Of a stretch of 48,840 bases of DNA, positions 1 to 8,388 are shown piece by piece. The stretch lies in contig JAISZB010000314.1 in assembly GCA_031269465.1 (NCBI GenBank), positions 1 through 48,840 on the forward strand, given 5' to 3'. Every line of letters begins with the position of its first letter. The first letter of the stretch is position 1. The position numbers and the translations under genes are program-made. This DNA comes from Clostridiales bacterium (lineage in GTDB: Bacteria; Bacillota; Clostridia; Lachnospirales; WQUN01). The notes beneath the pieces are model-generated. The model was not told where the DNA came from, ran no database searches, and was given only the letters and a program-made list of their open reading frames with translations.

Positions 1-230
1 ATACTGCTTTTCATATAAACCCCTATGAAGCTTCGCTTCACCACTAAGGATGAAAATATTAAGCCATTTGTGTGTTTGAGGCATGGACAAATGTCCATAA
101 AATGTATTTTCGTACTAAACTGCCTTTTTGGGAGCTTGATTATACAGCGAGTGCGAAATGCCGATATCAATCGCGCCGCTCAATGGACAGTCAAACCTCA
201 AAAAAGGAGCATTTGATGTAAAGAGGTATA
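1..230. repeat. Family A palindromic element, long form, cut by window edge
   Basis: Left end begins at the window edge (ATACTGCTTTTCAT) and right end is AAGAGGTATA. The palindrome arms (GGGAGCTTGATTATACAG and GGACAGTCAAACCTC) are the same as in the short copies. About 98 extra bases, roughly 20-117, lie in the left arm and recur at 14838-14925 and 16340-16437. They include GAAGCTTCGCTTC, TTTGTGTGTTTGAGGC and GGACAAATGTCC. A terminal base or two may lie outside the window. Confidence 0.85.
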
Positions 231-234
231 AATC

Positions 235-272
235 AAGGCGGGCCTTCTTTGCCAAGAGCAAAAGGCCCGCCT
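235..272. terminator. Strong hairpin, terminator-like
   Basis: Perfect 12-bp inverted repeat AAGGCGGGCCTT / AAGGCCCGCCTT around a 14-base loop, immediately after the first family A copy. There is no clear T-run on either side, so it could be a stable RNA hairpin, not an intrinsic terminator. No adjacent gene within the window explains it. Confidence 0.4.
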
Positions 273-601
273 TAATTGCGCTGGAAATATTCACAGGCAT
301 TATTTTGCAAGCCTCTGCCGCTTTCAAACGCCTCCTTGGCTCATGCTGACGCGCATGCGCCGATTTGCAGCCTCTTTCATTGCAAATCAGCAAGCATTTG
401 GTTGCGCATCTAACGCTTGCCCAAAAGAAATATGCGAGCGCTAGCAGTTACGCGCGCGCGCCGCAATGCCAATGATAGAGCATATTTGTCGCATATTGTT
501 CTTATTTGATATTTTTGCTCATGCTCATTGCCCATCACATCTAGACAAAACGTTTTGGCTGTACGTTAATAAAATATTAACATTCTTTTTTTAAAAAACA
601 A

Positions 602-630
602 TTGACAATTAATCCAAAAACGACTAATAT
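602..630 (+). promoter_or_regulatory. Sigma-A promoter, near-consensus
   Basis: TTGACA (602-607), a 17-base spacer and TAATAT (625-630). Transcription would begin near 637. The next gene starts only at 2188, so the product may be a non-coding RNA or a long leader. Confidence 0.65.
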
Positions 631-636
631 GATACA

Positions 637-800
637 TAGTCTATTGGTAATACCAGATTAGAGGTTCAACACTTTAAGATGCTTTACTGGCCAATAGCGC
701 TTGAGACGGCTTGCACGCTCATCAGGGGGCGCATGTCCGGCCAGCCTCTCGCTTTTCCAGGAGATGTGCTTGCCTTAAATTGATATCGCCTCGGCGTGTT
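637..800 (+). ncRNA. Possible structured RNA behind the promoter at 602
   Basis: CTATTGG (641-647) pairs with CCAATAG (691-697), and inside it CCAG (653-656) can pair with CTGG (687-690). G/C-rich segments follow to about 760. The part from 655 to 745 vaguely recalls a lysine riboswitch, but its conserved core is not present and no lysine gene follows. There is no open frame of note up to 1200. The class and the 3' end are unknown. Confidence 0.25.
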
Positions 801-1372
801 AGTCTTATCGGCACAAGGATAAAATTATTCAGCGCAAGCGATAAATTATGAACGCGCTCGGTATGCAGGCGAGGAAAATAACAGGGCTTTGCCCAGTTTT
901 CCGCTATAAGCGCTTTTCTGCGTATCCTAGGGCGTCTATCCTATTGGATCATGTAAAGCAGGAATGAAATTTCAAGCTTTTTCTCGTCTGTTTCTCCGTC
1001 CTTTTTATGGAGCCTCAGCGCAGAAAATTGAAGCGCTTTCATTCCGCCTATAGGCCAAAGCGGGTTTTCCAAAACTCCGCGTGCGTATGCATGCTATGTA
1101 CATCATTCATGGCTCTGCGCATATTAACGGGACAGCGCTTTAGAATGCCCTTGGCGGGAGCGTTTTATCGCCGCAACCCCAAACCAACAAGGATCTAGGG
1201 CTGTGAAGGCCCGCCATAGCCTTCACGGCCTTGATCCAGCCTAAGGCCTAGGCTTTAAAGCGTATAGGATTTTCTGGAATATTTCTCAAAGCGCAGCCTT
1301 TGAAAATGGGCTTTTTAAAATTCAAGATCGATGCGCCTTCGAGCGCGCCGATTTTTCGGATTGATAGATAGT
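801..1372. other. Non-coding stretch, nothing recognised
   Basis: No frame with a family signature and no promoter as clear as the one at 602. One hairpin, GTGAAGGC..GCCTTCAC near 1203-1227, is followed by AGCCTAAGGCCTAGGCT. I see no convincing gene remnant. Confidence 0.4.
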
Positions 1373-1505
1373 TATACAGCTTTTCATATAAAATTTATCT
1401 TTTTTGGAGCTTGATTATACAGCGAGTGCGAAATGCCGATATCAATCGCACCACTCAATGGACAGTCAAGCTCCAAAAAAGGAGCATTTGATGAAAAGCG
1501 GCATA
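1373..1505. repeat. Family A element, short form
   Basis: Bounded by TA at 1373-1374 and 1504-1505. Left arm TACAGCTTTTCATATAAA then CTTTTTTGGAGCTTGA; right arm TCAAGCTCCAAAAAAGG then ATGAAAAGCGGCA. The centre is TGCCGATATCAATCGCA. This is a good reference copy of the short form. Confidence 0.9.
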
Positions 1506-2187
1506 TGCTTCTTATAGACAATTCGAAAATTAGCGCTGCATAATGCTTATCGGTCTGCAATAGTATTCGGCCGCAAATATCAAAAAGTTATGCTGATGCA
1601 CAGACGAATGTACGGAGATTCCAATGCAAATCAGTGTATAAAGCTATTTATTCCGGCTGAATAATCCCTGCGCCGCCTGGTTCTGAGATTGCGCTAAGTT
1701 TTTAGGGATTTTAGCGGAAATCCCGTGAAGCTGAGATGATGGAGATAAAAGCCCATCTGCAATAAAGACGGAAATATGCAGAGAAGCATGTTGTTGGGAA
1801 ATTCAAAGGCAATGAGGCCTATTTTGCTCAAGCGCATAGAAAAGTTCTGGTTTTGAAGCTTGACTCCACACCATAATCAAGTTCCAAAATCGGAGCATTT
1901 TACCGCGCATAGGCATTAGTTGCGCCAAAAGCGCTATAGTTGCGCCAACAGCGCGATATATGAAACATGTCTGGTTGTTTTTGAACCCGCAATTGATGCT
2001 TAGAATTTTAAAGTTCGCCCTGAATATTGAAAAGGGGGCTGTCTGAGGATTGAGTGATCTTGACCTCTTTAGCCAACTTTATAAATCTTCAGATTTGCAA
2101 CAGCACAGTGGCTGCTTGCCCATTGTCCCCCTCAAAGTATTAAGCGCTTATCGGTGCGACTCTTGAGAACAAAATGGAGGCAAGTTT
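1506..2187. other. Upstream region of the AgrC-like gene with a degenerate family A copy
   Basis: 1845-1916 is a decayed family A palindrome (TTTTGAAGCTTGA paired with TCAAGTTCCAAAA). At 1918-1957 TAGTTGCGCCAA occurs twice, 19 bases apart, followed by AAGCGC or CAGCGC. A possible weak promoter, TTGACC with AAATCT 17 bases on, lies at 2069-2097. No gene was recognised. Confidence 0.4.
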
Positions 2188-3609
2188 ATGTTCTATCAAT
2201 TCCAGTATTCTCATGCTATGTCCTTTATCTTATTGATGCTGTCATTTGCGCAGGCTCTTTTAGTCATGCTTTTGACAGCCAAGGTTATGGTCGCCATTCA
2301 TGACAGGAATACAGGAGTGACAAAGGCATTTATAGCTGCTTTCTTCGCAAGCACGGTGATAACAAACCTTTCGGTTTACGCAGTGCTTTTTATGGGCTTC
2401 AAGGACATGTTCCCAAAACTGCCTTATCTGCTCATAACTACCGCAAACCCGCTTTTTGTAGTTTTCTACTGCATCATGAAGTTTAAGGGTTTGAACAAAA
2501 GCTTCTCAGCGCAATTGATTTCGCGAATCTACTTGTACTACATAATAACGTCGAATCTATGCAGGTTGACAGCTTCATTGTTCTTCGCTCAATTTGGACT
2601 CAGGGATAACTATTTCACTGTAGCGTGCCAGCAGCTATGCTCAATGGTTATGGCATTGGCGATTTACTTTCTTATTATTAAGTTTATAAACTCTCACAAG
2701 CAGAAACTCAGAGTATTTGAGTTCTGCCAAAGCAGCGAGCAAAAAGGGATGATTCTGCCGTTCTTGGCGCAGTCAGCCGTCCTCTACTTGCTTCTTGCGG
2801 TTCTGCAGGTCAAAACTTCAAACGGCTTTTCCGGATATTTGACTGAGCTTTTAATACTCATTCTCATGCTTGCCGTAAACGCCCTCATGGTTTTGCATGC
2901 CTTAGAAAAAATATGCAATAATGTTTTGAACTCCCAGCTCGACGCCATGAAAGTAAGCATGGAGGAATTCAACGGCCTCAAACATGATTTCTACAATATA
3001 TTAGGCACCTACAGCGGCTTTCTTGAGGTTGGCAGCCTTGAGCAGCTCAAGAAGTATCATGAAAGCCTCACCAGCAACATGCTTCATGCGGGCTCTGCTA
3101 TGGATCTTAGCAATAAGATGGAGAAGAATCCCGCTTTGATTACCCTTCTGATGAACAAAGCCGAATATGCCAAAAACCAGCAGGTCTTAATGCAGATACA
3201 GATACGCTGCGACATAAGCTCATTCGGCGTAAATGAAATAGATGTCTGCAGGATGATTTCCTGCCTCTGCGACAACGCCATCGAAGCAGCGGCCGCGTCG
3301 AAGAGAAAGCGCGTAACGCTCACGATAACTAAAAACCAGGGCATTTCCAAGCTTATAATGATATCCAACAGCACCGCAGGGCCTGTGGACATAGCAAAGA
3401 TCTCCAAGCTCGGCGCAAGCAGCAAAGAGGGCCATATGGGAGTGGGCGTAAATAATATCGAGAAGATAGTCAGAAGCAATGAGAACTGCAACCTGACCTT
3501 TTCATATTACGATTACGAATTCACAGCCTACCTGGACATCAAAAACCTGCCGTCATTCACAGGATCCAAGCATGAGTCCCTGAAGCCCGGCGGATTGTCC
3601 GCTCAGTGA
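2188..3609 (+). CDS. AgrC-type sensor histidine kinase (orphan)
   Basis: Membrane sensor kinase of the AgrC/HPK10 type. These normally sense a secreted peptide and phosphorylate a LytTR-type response regulator. The first 245 residues hold about six or seven hydrophobic segments. The phospho-acceptor region is GLKHDFYN near residue 265, the N-box is LCDNAIEAA near 360, and the ATP lid has a GVGVNNI glycine box near 420, as in GHKL ATPases of this class. The start is well supported by GGAGG seven bases before the ATG. It is followed directly by a terminator. No response regulator, AgrB-like processing enzyme or peptide gene is adjacent, so partner and ligand are unknown. The kinase family call is secure; the signal is inference. 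Confidence 0.88.
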   Translation: MFYQFQYSHAMSFILLMLSFAQALLVMLLTAKVMVAIHDRNTGVTKAFIAAFFASTVITNLSVYAVLFMGFKDMFPKLPYLLITTANPLFVVFYCIMKFKGLNKSFSAQLISRIYLYYIITSNLCRLTASLFFAQFGLRDNYFTVACQQLCSMVMALAIYFLIIKFINSHKQKLRVFEFCQSSEQKGMILPFLAQSAVLYLLLAVLQVKTSNGFSGYLTELLILILMLAVNALMVLHALEKICNNVLNSQLDAMKVSMEEFNGLKHDFYNILGTYSGFLEVGSLEQLKKYHESLTSNMLHAGSAMDLSNKMEKNPALITLLMNKAEYAKNQQVLMQIQIRCDISSFGVNEIDVCRMISCLCDNAIEAAAASKRKRVTLTITKNQGISKLIMISNSTAGPVDIAKISKLGASSKEGHMGVGVNNIEKIVRSNENCNLTFSYYDYEFTAYLDIKNLPSFTGSKHESLKPGGLSAQ

Positions 3610-3618
3610 TGAAAAGCC

Positions 3619-3661
3619 CGAGAAGAAAGGCCGCAAGCTTCGCTTGCGGCCTTTCTTCTCG
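3619..3661. terminator. Bidirectional terminator hairpin
   Basis: Perfect 19-bp stem of GAGAAGAAAGG plus CCGCAAGC around a TTC loop, between the convergent AgrC-like gene and the DUF454 gene. The pyrimidine-rich right arm serves the plus strand; its complement serves the minus strand. Confidence 0.8.
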
Positions 3662-3678
3662 CTTTAACCGTCCAGCAA

Positions 3679-4044
3679 TCAGCTTCCGGATCTTTTTAAA
3701 AGAAGGATATGGATGCTCACGCATATGCCTACGACAGCTAAAATTCCCATAACCAAGGGCTTTCTCACTAACGCTGCGGAAATGCCCAGAGTCAGCCAAA
3801 GAAAAACAAGCCCTGATAGCCTCGCTTTTTTGCTAATGCCGGATTTATTCCTATAGTTTTTTACATACTCTCCAAAATATCTAGTGTTTTCGAGTTTTTT
3901 GCCCAAAGCGGGATAAGACGCCCCAAAGCAGCCTGCAGCGCAAAGCACGAATGGCGTAGTGGGAAGAATAGGAAGGAATAAGCCGATTCCTCCGAGTCCC
4001 AAAGCTGCAAATCCAAGGGTTACCAATATTATGCGTTTTACCAA
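3679..4044 (-). CDS. DUF454 (YbaN-like) small inner membrane protein
   Basis: 121-residue integral membrane protein with the DUF454/YbaN signature. An N-terminal hydrophobic segment carries GLGGIGLFLPILPTTPF, followed by a cytoplasmic stretch (FGEYVKNYRN) and two C-terminal membrane helices. Full length for the family. Function is not established. The start appears to be TTG, with AGGAAG about 11 bases upstream; no ATG occurs at the conserved N-terminus. A family A element lies just upstream (4121-4245). Monocistronic, convergent with the AgrC-like gene. Confidence 0.8.
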   Translation of the reverse strand: MVKRIILVTLGFAALGLGGIGLFLPILPTTPFVLCAAGCFGASYPALGKKLENTRYFGEYVKNYRNKSGISKKARLSGLVFLWLTLGISAALVRKPLVMGILAVVGICVSIHILLLKRSGS

Positions 4045-4120
4045 CTGTGACGATCTTCCTTTCTTGCGATCGCAAATAACGGGATGCGCTGATTAATATA
4101 CCGATTGCAAGGCTGCATTA

Positions 4121-4245
4121 TATACTGATTTGCATACGAAAGTTTCGATTTTGGCTCTTGATTATACAGCGAGTGCGAAATGCATTTCGCATCTCAATGG
4201 ATAATCAAGCTCCAAAATCGATGCATTTGACTGCAAATCGTTATA
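4121..4245. repeat. Family A element, short form, variant arms
   Basis: TA-bounded. Outer arms are TACTGATTTGCAT and TGCAAATCGTTA; inner arms are TTCGATTTTGGCTCTTGA and TCAAGCTCCAAAATCGA. Both arms differ from the 1373 copy yet still pair with each other. Confidence 0.85.
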
Positions 4246-4338
4246 TTGATCCGCAGTCAAATGCGCCTAAGTTGGAGCTTTCCTATTCGCATCATCATGC
4301 ACGCCCAAAATCGGAGCTCTCATAATAAAATCAGTATA
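4242..4338. repeat. Family A element, degenerate
   Basis: Abuts the previous copy. TATTGATCCGCAGTCAAATGC at the left and AAAATCAGTATA at the right, with GTTGGAGCTT and AAAATCGGAGCTC inside. The arms are partly lost. Confidence 0.6.
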
Positions 4339-4544
4339 GCATCTTTAGGGCTTAATCCGCAACACCTGCAAGCATTCCAGCGCCCACTTGCGGTTTCTGG
4401 CCGGAACGCATCGCGAAATGGCTTTTCGCCCTGCATGCCTTGCATCAGGGCAAACCGCGAAAAATAGTTGAAAAATGACTAAATTAGCCCTTTGGAGTAA
4501 AGACTTTAAGAGTGATGCAGAACTGAATAGCATATGAAGCTGGC

Positions 4545-4720
4545 TATTCTGAGCTTGATTATAGAGCGTCTCCATGGATGCTTATTTGCATTTGAGACTG
4601 CCTGTTTGGGAGCTTGATTATACAGTCTAAAAGTTAAAAAATCTCCTAAATAAGTATATTTGACAGCATCTGCATAAAACCAAGCTCTAAAGCAGGAGCC
4701 TTTGGGTGCAAATAAACCGA
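4545..4720. repeat. Family A fragments, nested or rearranged
   Basis: Separate arm pieces: GAGCTTGATTATAGAG (4551-4566), GGGAGCTTGATTATACAG (4609-4626), and AAGCTCTAAAGCAGGAGCCTTT (4681-4702). The layout suggests one copy broken by other insertions or deletions. Confidence 0.5.
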
Positions 4721-4824
4721 TTCTGGAATTTGATTGTCCATGGAGCAGCGCGAAATGCCGATGTCAATCGCGCTGGCTGTATAGTCAAGCTCCAAAAAAG
4801 GAACATTTGATGAAAAGCGGTATA
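4721..4824. repeat. Family A element, left end worn
   Basis: CCGATTCTGGAATTTGATTG at the left, centre GCGCGAAATGCCGATGTCAA, and an intact right arm TCAAGCTCCAAAAAAGG .. GATGAAAAGCGGTATA. It abuts the next copy at TATA (4821-4824). Confidence 0.75.
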
Positions 4825-4950
4825 CCGCTTTGCGGTCAAATGTACCGATTTTGATGCCTGATTGTCCATTGAAGGGTGTGATATCCACATTTCGCTCTAA
4901 ATTGTATAATCCGTCATCAAAATCGGAACTGTCCAATGCAAAGCAGTATA
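4823..4950. repeat. Family A element overlapping the degV start
   Basis: TACCGCTTTGCGGTCAAATG at the left and CAATGCAAAGCAGTATA at the right, with CCGATTTTGATGCC paired with TCATCAAAATCGG inside. The annotated ATG of the DegV gene (4936) lies inside the right arm. Confidence 0.8.
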
Positions 4951-5946
4951 GCTATAATCCAAAATGGGCGTGATAAAGTGTTTACTTTGGTTGCAGATTC
5001 CAGCGTCTGCATAAAAAGGCCCGAAGCTGAGGCTTTGGGCTTAAAGATTGTGCCGCATTCATTTACAGTAAACGGTAGGATGTATTTTGAAACATACTCT
5101 GATGAAAACGGCAATTATGAAAGGATGCTGAAAGGACACTCGCTGTTCACCACATCGCATCCAAACCGCAGCGCGTTTTTGAGCTGCTTTGAAGAAGAGC
5201 TTGCGCAAGGAAACGAAGTCCTGTGCATCACCATTTCTTCAAATTTAAGCGAATCCTATTCTGCGGCGCGCATGGCAGCCAAACAGGCTGGAAGCGGGAA
5301 AGTTACCGTCTTGGACAGCCGGCTTGCGGGCGGCGGACTGCATCTTCTGATCAGGGAGGCGCATAGGCTGGCGTCCTCCGGGCTAGACAGGGACGCAGCC
5401 GCGGCGCAGCTTATGCAAAGAAGAGAGCTTGTGCGGACGGCATTTGCCGCCGGCGGCAAGGCTCCGCTTCAAAGCCGTTCATTTATGAGCCGCGTAGGCG
5501 ACGGCATCAAAGATATGATGAGCGTCAAGCCGATATTGATGCTGCGCGGAGGAATTATAGTATCCGGAAGCTCGGTCAAAGGCAGAAGCGGAATCATTAG
5601 AGCTTTGACGAGGGACGCGCCGGCAGACGTTACGGAACTTGCGGTAGACTATATAGGAAACAGCAAGCTGGCTGCTGAAATACTCCATATCTTGAGGCAC
5701 CGGCTCCCCAATGCGGATATCCTGCTTCATAAAATCGGGCCAGTCCTTGGAATCCACCTCGGCTTTAACGCGGTTGCGGTGTCGCACGCCAAATTTTCTT
5801 CAGTCAAAGTGGAAGAAGAATCCGGCAATCTCTTGTTTCTAAAAGAAGAAAGCGAAGAGTCCACGTTTCTTGATGATGAGGATGAATTCATAGAAAGCGT
5901 CCTGTCAAATGGGGCATCAAGCGAACCGGAGTCCTCCCAAGCCTGA
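4936..5946 (+). CDS. DegV family fatty-acid-binding protein
   Basis: Cytosolic DegV (FakB-like) protein, which binds a fatty acid and hands it to a kinase partner. It has the family pattern LVADSSVCI near residue 18, LGLKIVPHSFTVNG, then TSHPNRSAF, ITISSNLSESYSAA, VLDSRLAGGG, and a C-terminal GPVLGIHLG. At 336 residues it is longer than the usual ~285, the excess being an acidic tail (EEESGNLLFLKEESEES) and about 14 N-terminal residues. The first five codons lie within a family A element, so the real start is uncertain: ATG 4936 has only a weak GGAA upstream, and GTG 4978 directly precedes FTLVADSS. No FakA-like kinase is adjacent. It is convergent with the serine acetyltransferase, 11 bases apart. 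Confidence 0.85.
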   Translation: MQSSIAIIQNGRDKVFTLVADSSVCIKRPEAEALGLKIVPHSFTVNGRMYFETYSDENGNYERMLKGHSLFTTSHPNRSAFLSCFEEELAQGNEVLCITISSNLSESYSAARMAAKQAGSGKVTVLDSRLAGGGLHLLIREAHRLASSGLDRDAAAAQLMQRRELVRTAFAAGGKAPLQSRSFMSRVGDGIKDMMSVKPILMLRGGIIVSGSSVKGRSGIIRALTRDAPADVTELAVDYIGNSKLAAEILHILRHRLPNADILLHKIGPVLGIHLGFNAVAVSHAKFSSVKVEEESGNLLFLKEESEESTFLDDEDEFIESVLSNGASSEPESSQA

Positions 5947-5957
5947 CATCGGTTAAT

Positions 5958-6890
5958 TCAGATCATGTAATACCAGTTATCATTCTGTTCCAAGTCTACA
6001 GTCCTCTGACTGTTGTTTTTGACATAGCTGAGTTCTGGGCTTTTAATGCTTACCTTGGTCATTTCGGGTACGCTCTTGATGATGAAGGCGTTAGACCCTA
6101 TCACTACGCCTTCGCCTATAACGGTGCTTCCGCCGAGTATTGACGCTCCAGCGTAGATTGTCACATGATCCTCTATTGTAGGGTGGCGGCGGATGCCTCG
6201 AAGCATCTGCCCGCCGTGGGTGGATAGCGCTCCTAATGTAACGCCCTGGTATATCTTCACATGATTCCCGATTACGGTAGTTTCGCCTACAACCACGCCT
6301 GTGCCGTGATCTATGAAAAAATGGTGTCCTATGGATGCGCCGGGATGAATGTCAATGCCTGTCAGGCTGTGGGCATGCTCAGTCATCATTCTGGGAATCA
6401 AAGGGACGCCTAGTACATAGAGTTCGTGCGCCAGGCGATTTACCATCACCGCATACAATCCCGGGTATGACAGGCAGATTTCACCTGTGCTGACAGCGGC
6501 GGGATCTCCATCGAACGCCGCGTCTACATCTGTGGAAAGGACTTTCCTGATTTCAGGAAGCCTTTTTAAAAACGCCCAGGCGATCTCCTTTGGCGTTGCG
6601 TCCGGAGGCGTTTCATCTTCTTCTATCTCGTAAAGGGCGCGTCCGATCTGCTTCTCCAGATTGTGCGAAATATCCTCCAAAAGATCAGCCGCATAGTAGT
6701 CCATGATTTCCCGCTTCAGATGCTTGGATCCGAAATATCCTCCAAAAATCAGCGTCTGAAGCTTTTCCAAAATGTCTATGACTGAGGTTTTGCTTATGGA
6801 TGTTCGTCCATCCATGTTAACTATATTCGGATAAGTCTTATAACTTTGAACTATGTCGCTGACTAAATCCTTAAACTTGGATTCCGGCAT
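5958..6890 (-). CDS. epsC: Serine O-acetyltransferase (EpsC/CysE type)
   Basis: Transfers acetyl from acetyl-CoA to L-serine, giving O-acetylserine for cysteine synthesis. A helical N-terminal domain of about 150 residues is followed by the hexapeptide left-handed beta helix. Signature segments are GIDIHPGASIG, FIDHGTGVVVGET (catalytic Asp-His region), GVTLGALS and HPTIEDHVTIYAGASILGG, giving 310 residues as in the EpsC branch. AGGAGG lies a few bases before the ATG. A minus-strand promoter (7058-7085) drives it, and a family A element (6923-7029) falls in the resulting 5' untranslated region. The partner cysteine synthase gene is not in the window. Confidence 0.93.
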   Translation of the reverse strand: MPESKFKDLVSDIVQSYKTYPNIVNMDGRTSISKTSVIDILEKLQTLIFGGYFGSKHLKREIMDYYAADLLEDISHNLEKQIGRALYEIEEDETPPDATPKEIAWAFLKRLPEIRKVLSTDVDAAFDGDPAAVSTGEICLSYPGLYAVMVNRLAHELYVLGVPLIPRMMTEHAHSLTGIDIHPGASIGHHFFIDHGTGVVVGETTVIGNHVKIYQGVTLGALSTHGGQMLRGIRRHPTIEDHVTIYAGASILGGSTVIGEGVVIGSNAFIIKSVPEMTKVSIKSPELSYVKNNSQRTVDLEQNDNWYYMI

Positions 6891-6922
6891 GCCAGCCCCT
6901 CCTTTTTTATTCCTACGGCATT

Positions 6923-7029
6923 ATATACCGAATTGCGGTCGAATGCACCGATTTTGGAGCCGGATTATCCATCGGAGCATTGCATAACCAGCCTCAAAAC
7001 CGGAACAATGAGATGCGCGCCAGCGCATA
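6923..7029. repeat. Family A element in the epsC leader
   Basis: TACCGAATTGCGGTCGAATG at the left; CGATTTTGGAGCCGGATTA paired with ACCAGCCTCAAAACCGG inside; ends near GCGCATA. Lying between promoter and ribosome site, it would be transcribed as a hairpin. Confidence 0.7.
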
Positions 7030-7057
7030 AAATTGTCATATAAATTGTGTATGTTTT

Positions 7058-7085
7058 ATTATATCATTGCCTGCCCTGTTGTCAA
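7058..7085 (-). promoter_or_regulatory. Promoter of the serine acetyltransferase gene
   Basis: On the minus strand: TTGACA (7085-7080), a 16-base spacer, TATAAT (7063-7058). Both boxes match consensus. Transcript start would be near 7051, leaving a leader of about 160 bases. Confidence 0.75.
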
Positions 7086-7103
7086 TTAAAAAGTATTTCA
7101 AAA

Positions 7104-7161
7104 AAGCCCCCTGCAGCGCTTAAGCATGATGTTTAATTGCTTAAGCGCTGCAAGGGGCTTT
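7104..7161 (-). terminator. Intrinsic terminator of the LCP gene
   Basis: Long stem AAGCCCC, TGCAGCGCTTAAGC with GCTTAAGCGCTGCA, GGGGCTT. On the minus strand it is followed by a T-run (GGGGGCTTTTTTG). It lies about 110 bases past the stop of the LCP gene. Confidence 0.8.
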
Positions 7162-7269
7162 TGGGACGCCGTCAAAGAAATAAGGCGGTTGGCGTCATGC
7201 TTCTCAAGAGGGGCTTCTAGCCTTAAAATCGGCGCGTATTCCCGCGCCTCAGCATATAAATAAGGCCGC

Positions 7270-8388
7270 CTACTGAAAAGTCTTGATATAGTCGCTGATC
7301 CGTATTACATTCGAGCTTGGAGCATAATTTTCCTCTCCGAAAAGCTCTTTGTGAAGGCTTATTACATTTTGCTCCAGGGAATTGGGCAGGCCGTAAAATA
7401 TTCCTCCTATAGTGGCCCCTTGAGTTTCAAAGGGCCATCCGAAGCTGCTGACGATTTTATAGTTGATTGCCTCAGGAATTCTGCTTATCATTTCCGAAGG
7501 ATTTATGTTCGTATAAACATAGGGCAGTATTGTGTCAAGGAGCTTGTTCATGTCAGGAAGGCTGAGAGTTTGCACTTTTCCGAAGAACTTGGAAATAACC
7601 GTCCTCATCCTCTCGGTTCGCTTGTAGTCGCCTCCTGATGTATATCTTATCCTGGAATATGCCAAAGCTTGAACCCCGTCTAAAGTCTGCAAGCCCGGCG
7701 TATAGATGTTTGATGAATTAAGGCCGGTTACCCTTGCAATCTCATCGATGTATCCATTTATATACTTGATTTCTTCACTTGTGACATCAATATCAATGCC
7801 ATGAACCAAATTTACGGCATATGAGGCAGCTTCGAAATTTATGGCCGCGAACTCCGTTATATTCAAGTCGAGATTGAGATTAAGCGCATTCATAGCTAAA
7901 AGCCCTTCTCCGAATGCGTATGAATGATTAACCTTATCCAGGGAATGTCCAGGTATTTCCAAAAAAGTGTCCCTATAGACAGATGCAAGCTTAACCTCGC
8001 CAGTCTTTTCATTGAGGCTGGCTATAATTATGCTGTCGGCTCTGGATGGAGAAGAATAGGAGTCAGAGCGCGAGTCCAAGCCCAGAATCAATATATTCCT
8101 GTAAGATTCCAATCTTTGCGCCATTTCTTCAGGTATGCTGAAATCTTCAGGAATATCCATTTCACTCAGCAAATCGCCTGCGGAAACTCCATCCGACGAA
8201 GAGCCTCCATTGGCTCTGCCAGAGGCGTTTCCACCTTCATCCGCCATCTTTAAGCCGGGCTTGATGTCAAGGTAATTCACCTTTGAAGTTTTTCCCTTTA
8301 CAAAGGCGTATGCGGCGACAAAGCCCGCGGCAATGACGACGGCGATTGCTATAAGAACAGCAGGCAGTGCTCTTTTTCTTTTTTTCAT
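7270..8388 (-). CDS. LytR-CpsA-Psr (LCP) family cell-wall ligase
   Basis: LCP proteins transfer undecaprenyl-linked polymers such as teichoic acid or capsule to peptidoglycan outside the membrane. A positively charged start (MKKRKR) leads into one transmembrane segment (residues 8-30), then a low-complexity Gly/Ser linker. The LCP domain begins near residue 95 with ILILGLDSRSD, continues with RADSIIIASLN and VYRDTFLEIPG (conserved Arg/Asp that bind the lipid pyrophosphate), and ends with LDGVQALAYSRIRY and RTERMRTVI. Length 372 is typical. AGAGGA precedes the start. Monocistronic, with its own terminator. Confidence 0.92.
   Translation of the reverse strand: MKKRKRALPAVLIAIAVVIAAGFVAAYAFVKGKTSKVNYLDIKPGLKMADEGGNASGRANGGSSSDGVSAGDLLSEMDIPEDFSIPEEMAQRLESYRNILILGLDSRSDSYSSPSRADSIIIASLNEKTGEVKLASVYRDTFLEIPGHSLDKVNHSYAFGEGLLAMNALNLNLDLNITEFAAINFEAASYAVNLVHGIDIDVTSEEIKYINGYIDEIARVTGLNSSNIYTPGLQTLDGVQALAYSRIRYTSGGDYKRTERMRTVISKFFGKVQTLSLPDMNKLLDTILPYVYTNINPSEMISRIPEAINYKIVSSFGWPFETQGATIGGIFYGLPNSLEQNVISLHKELFGEENYAPSSNVIRISDYIKTFQ

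Noticed and set aside
655..770. Lysine riboswitch
   Set aside because: GAGG and GGGG-GCGCAT stretches look similar, but the conserved core and the downstream lysine gene are absent.
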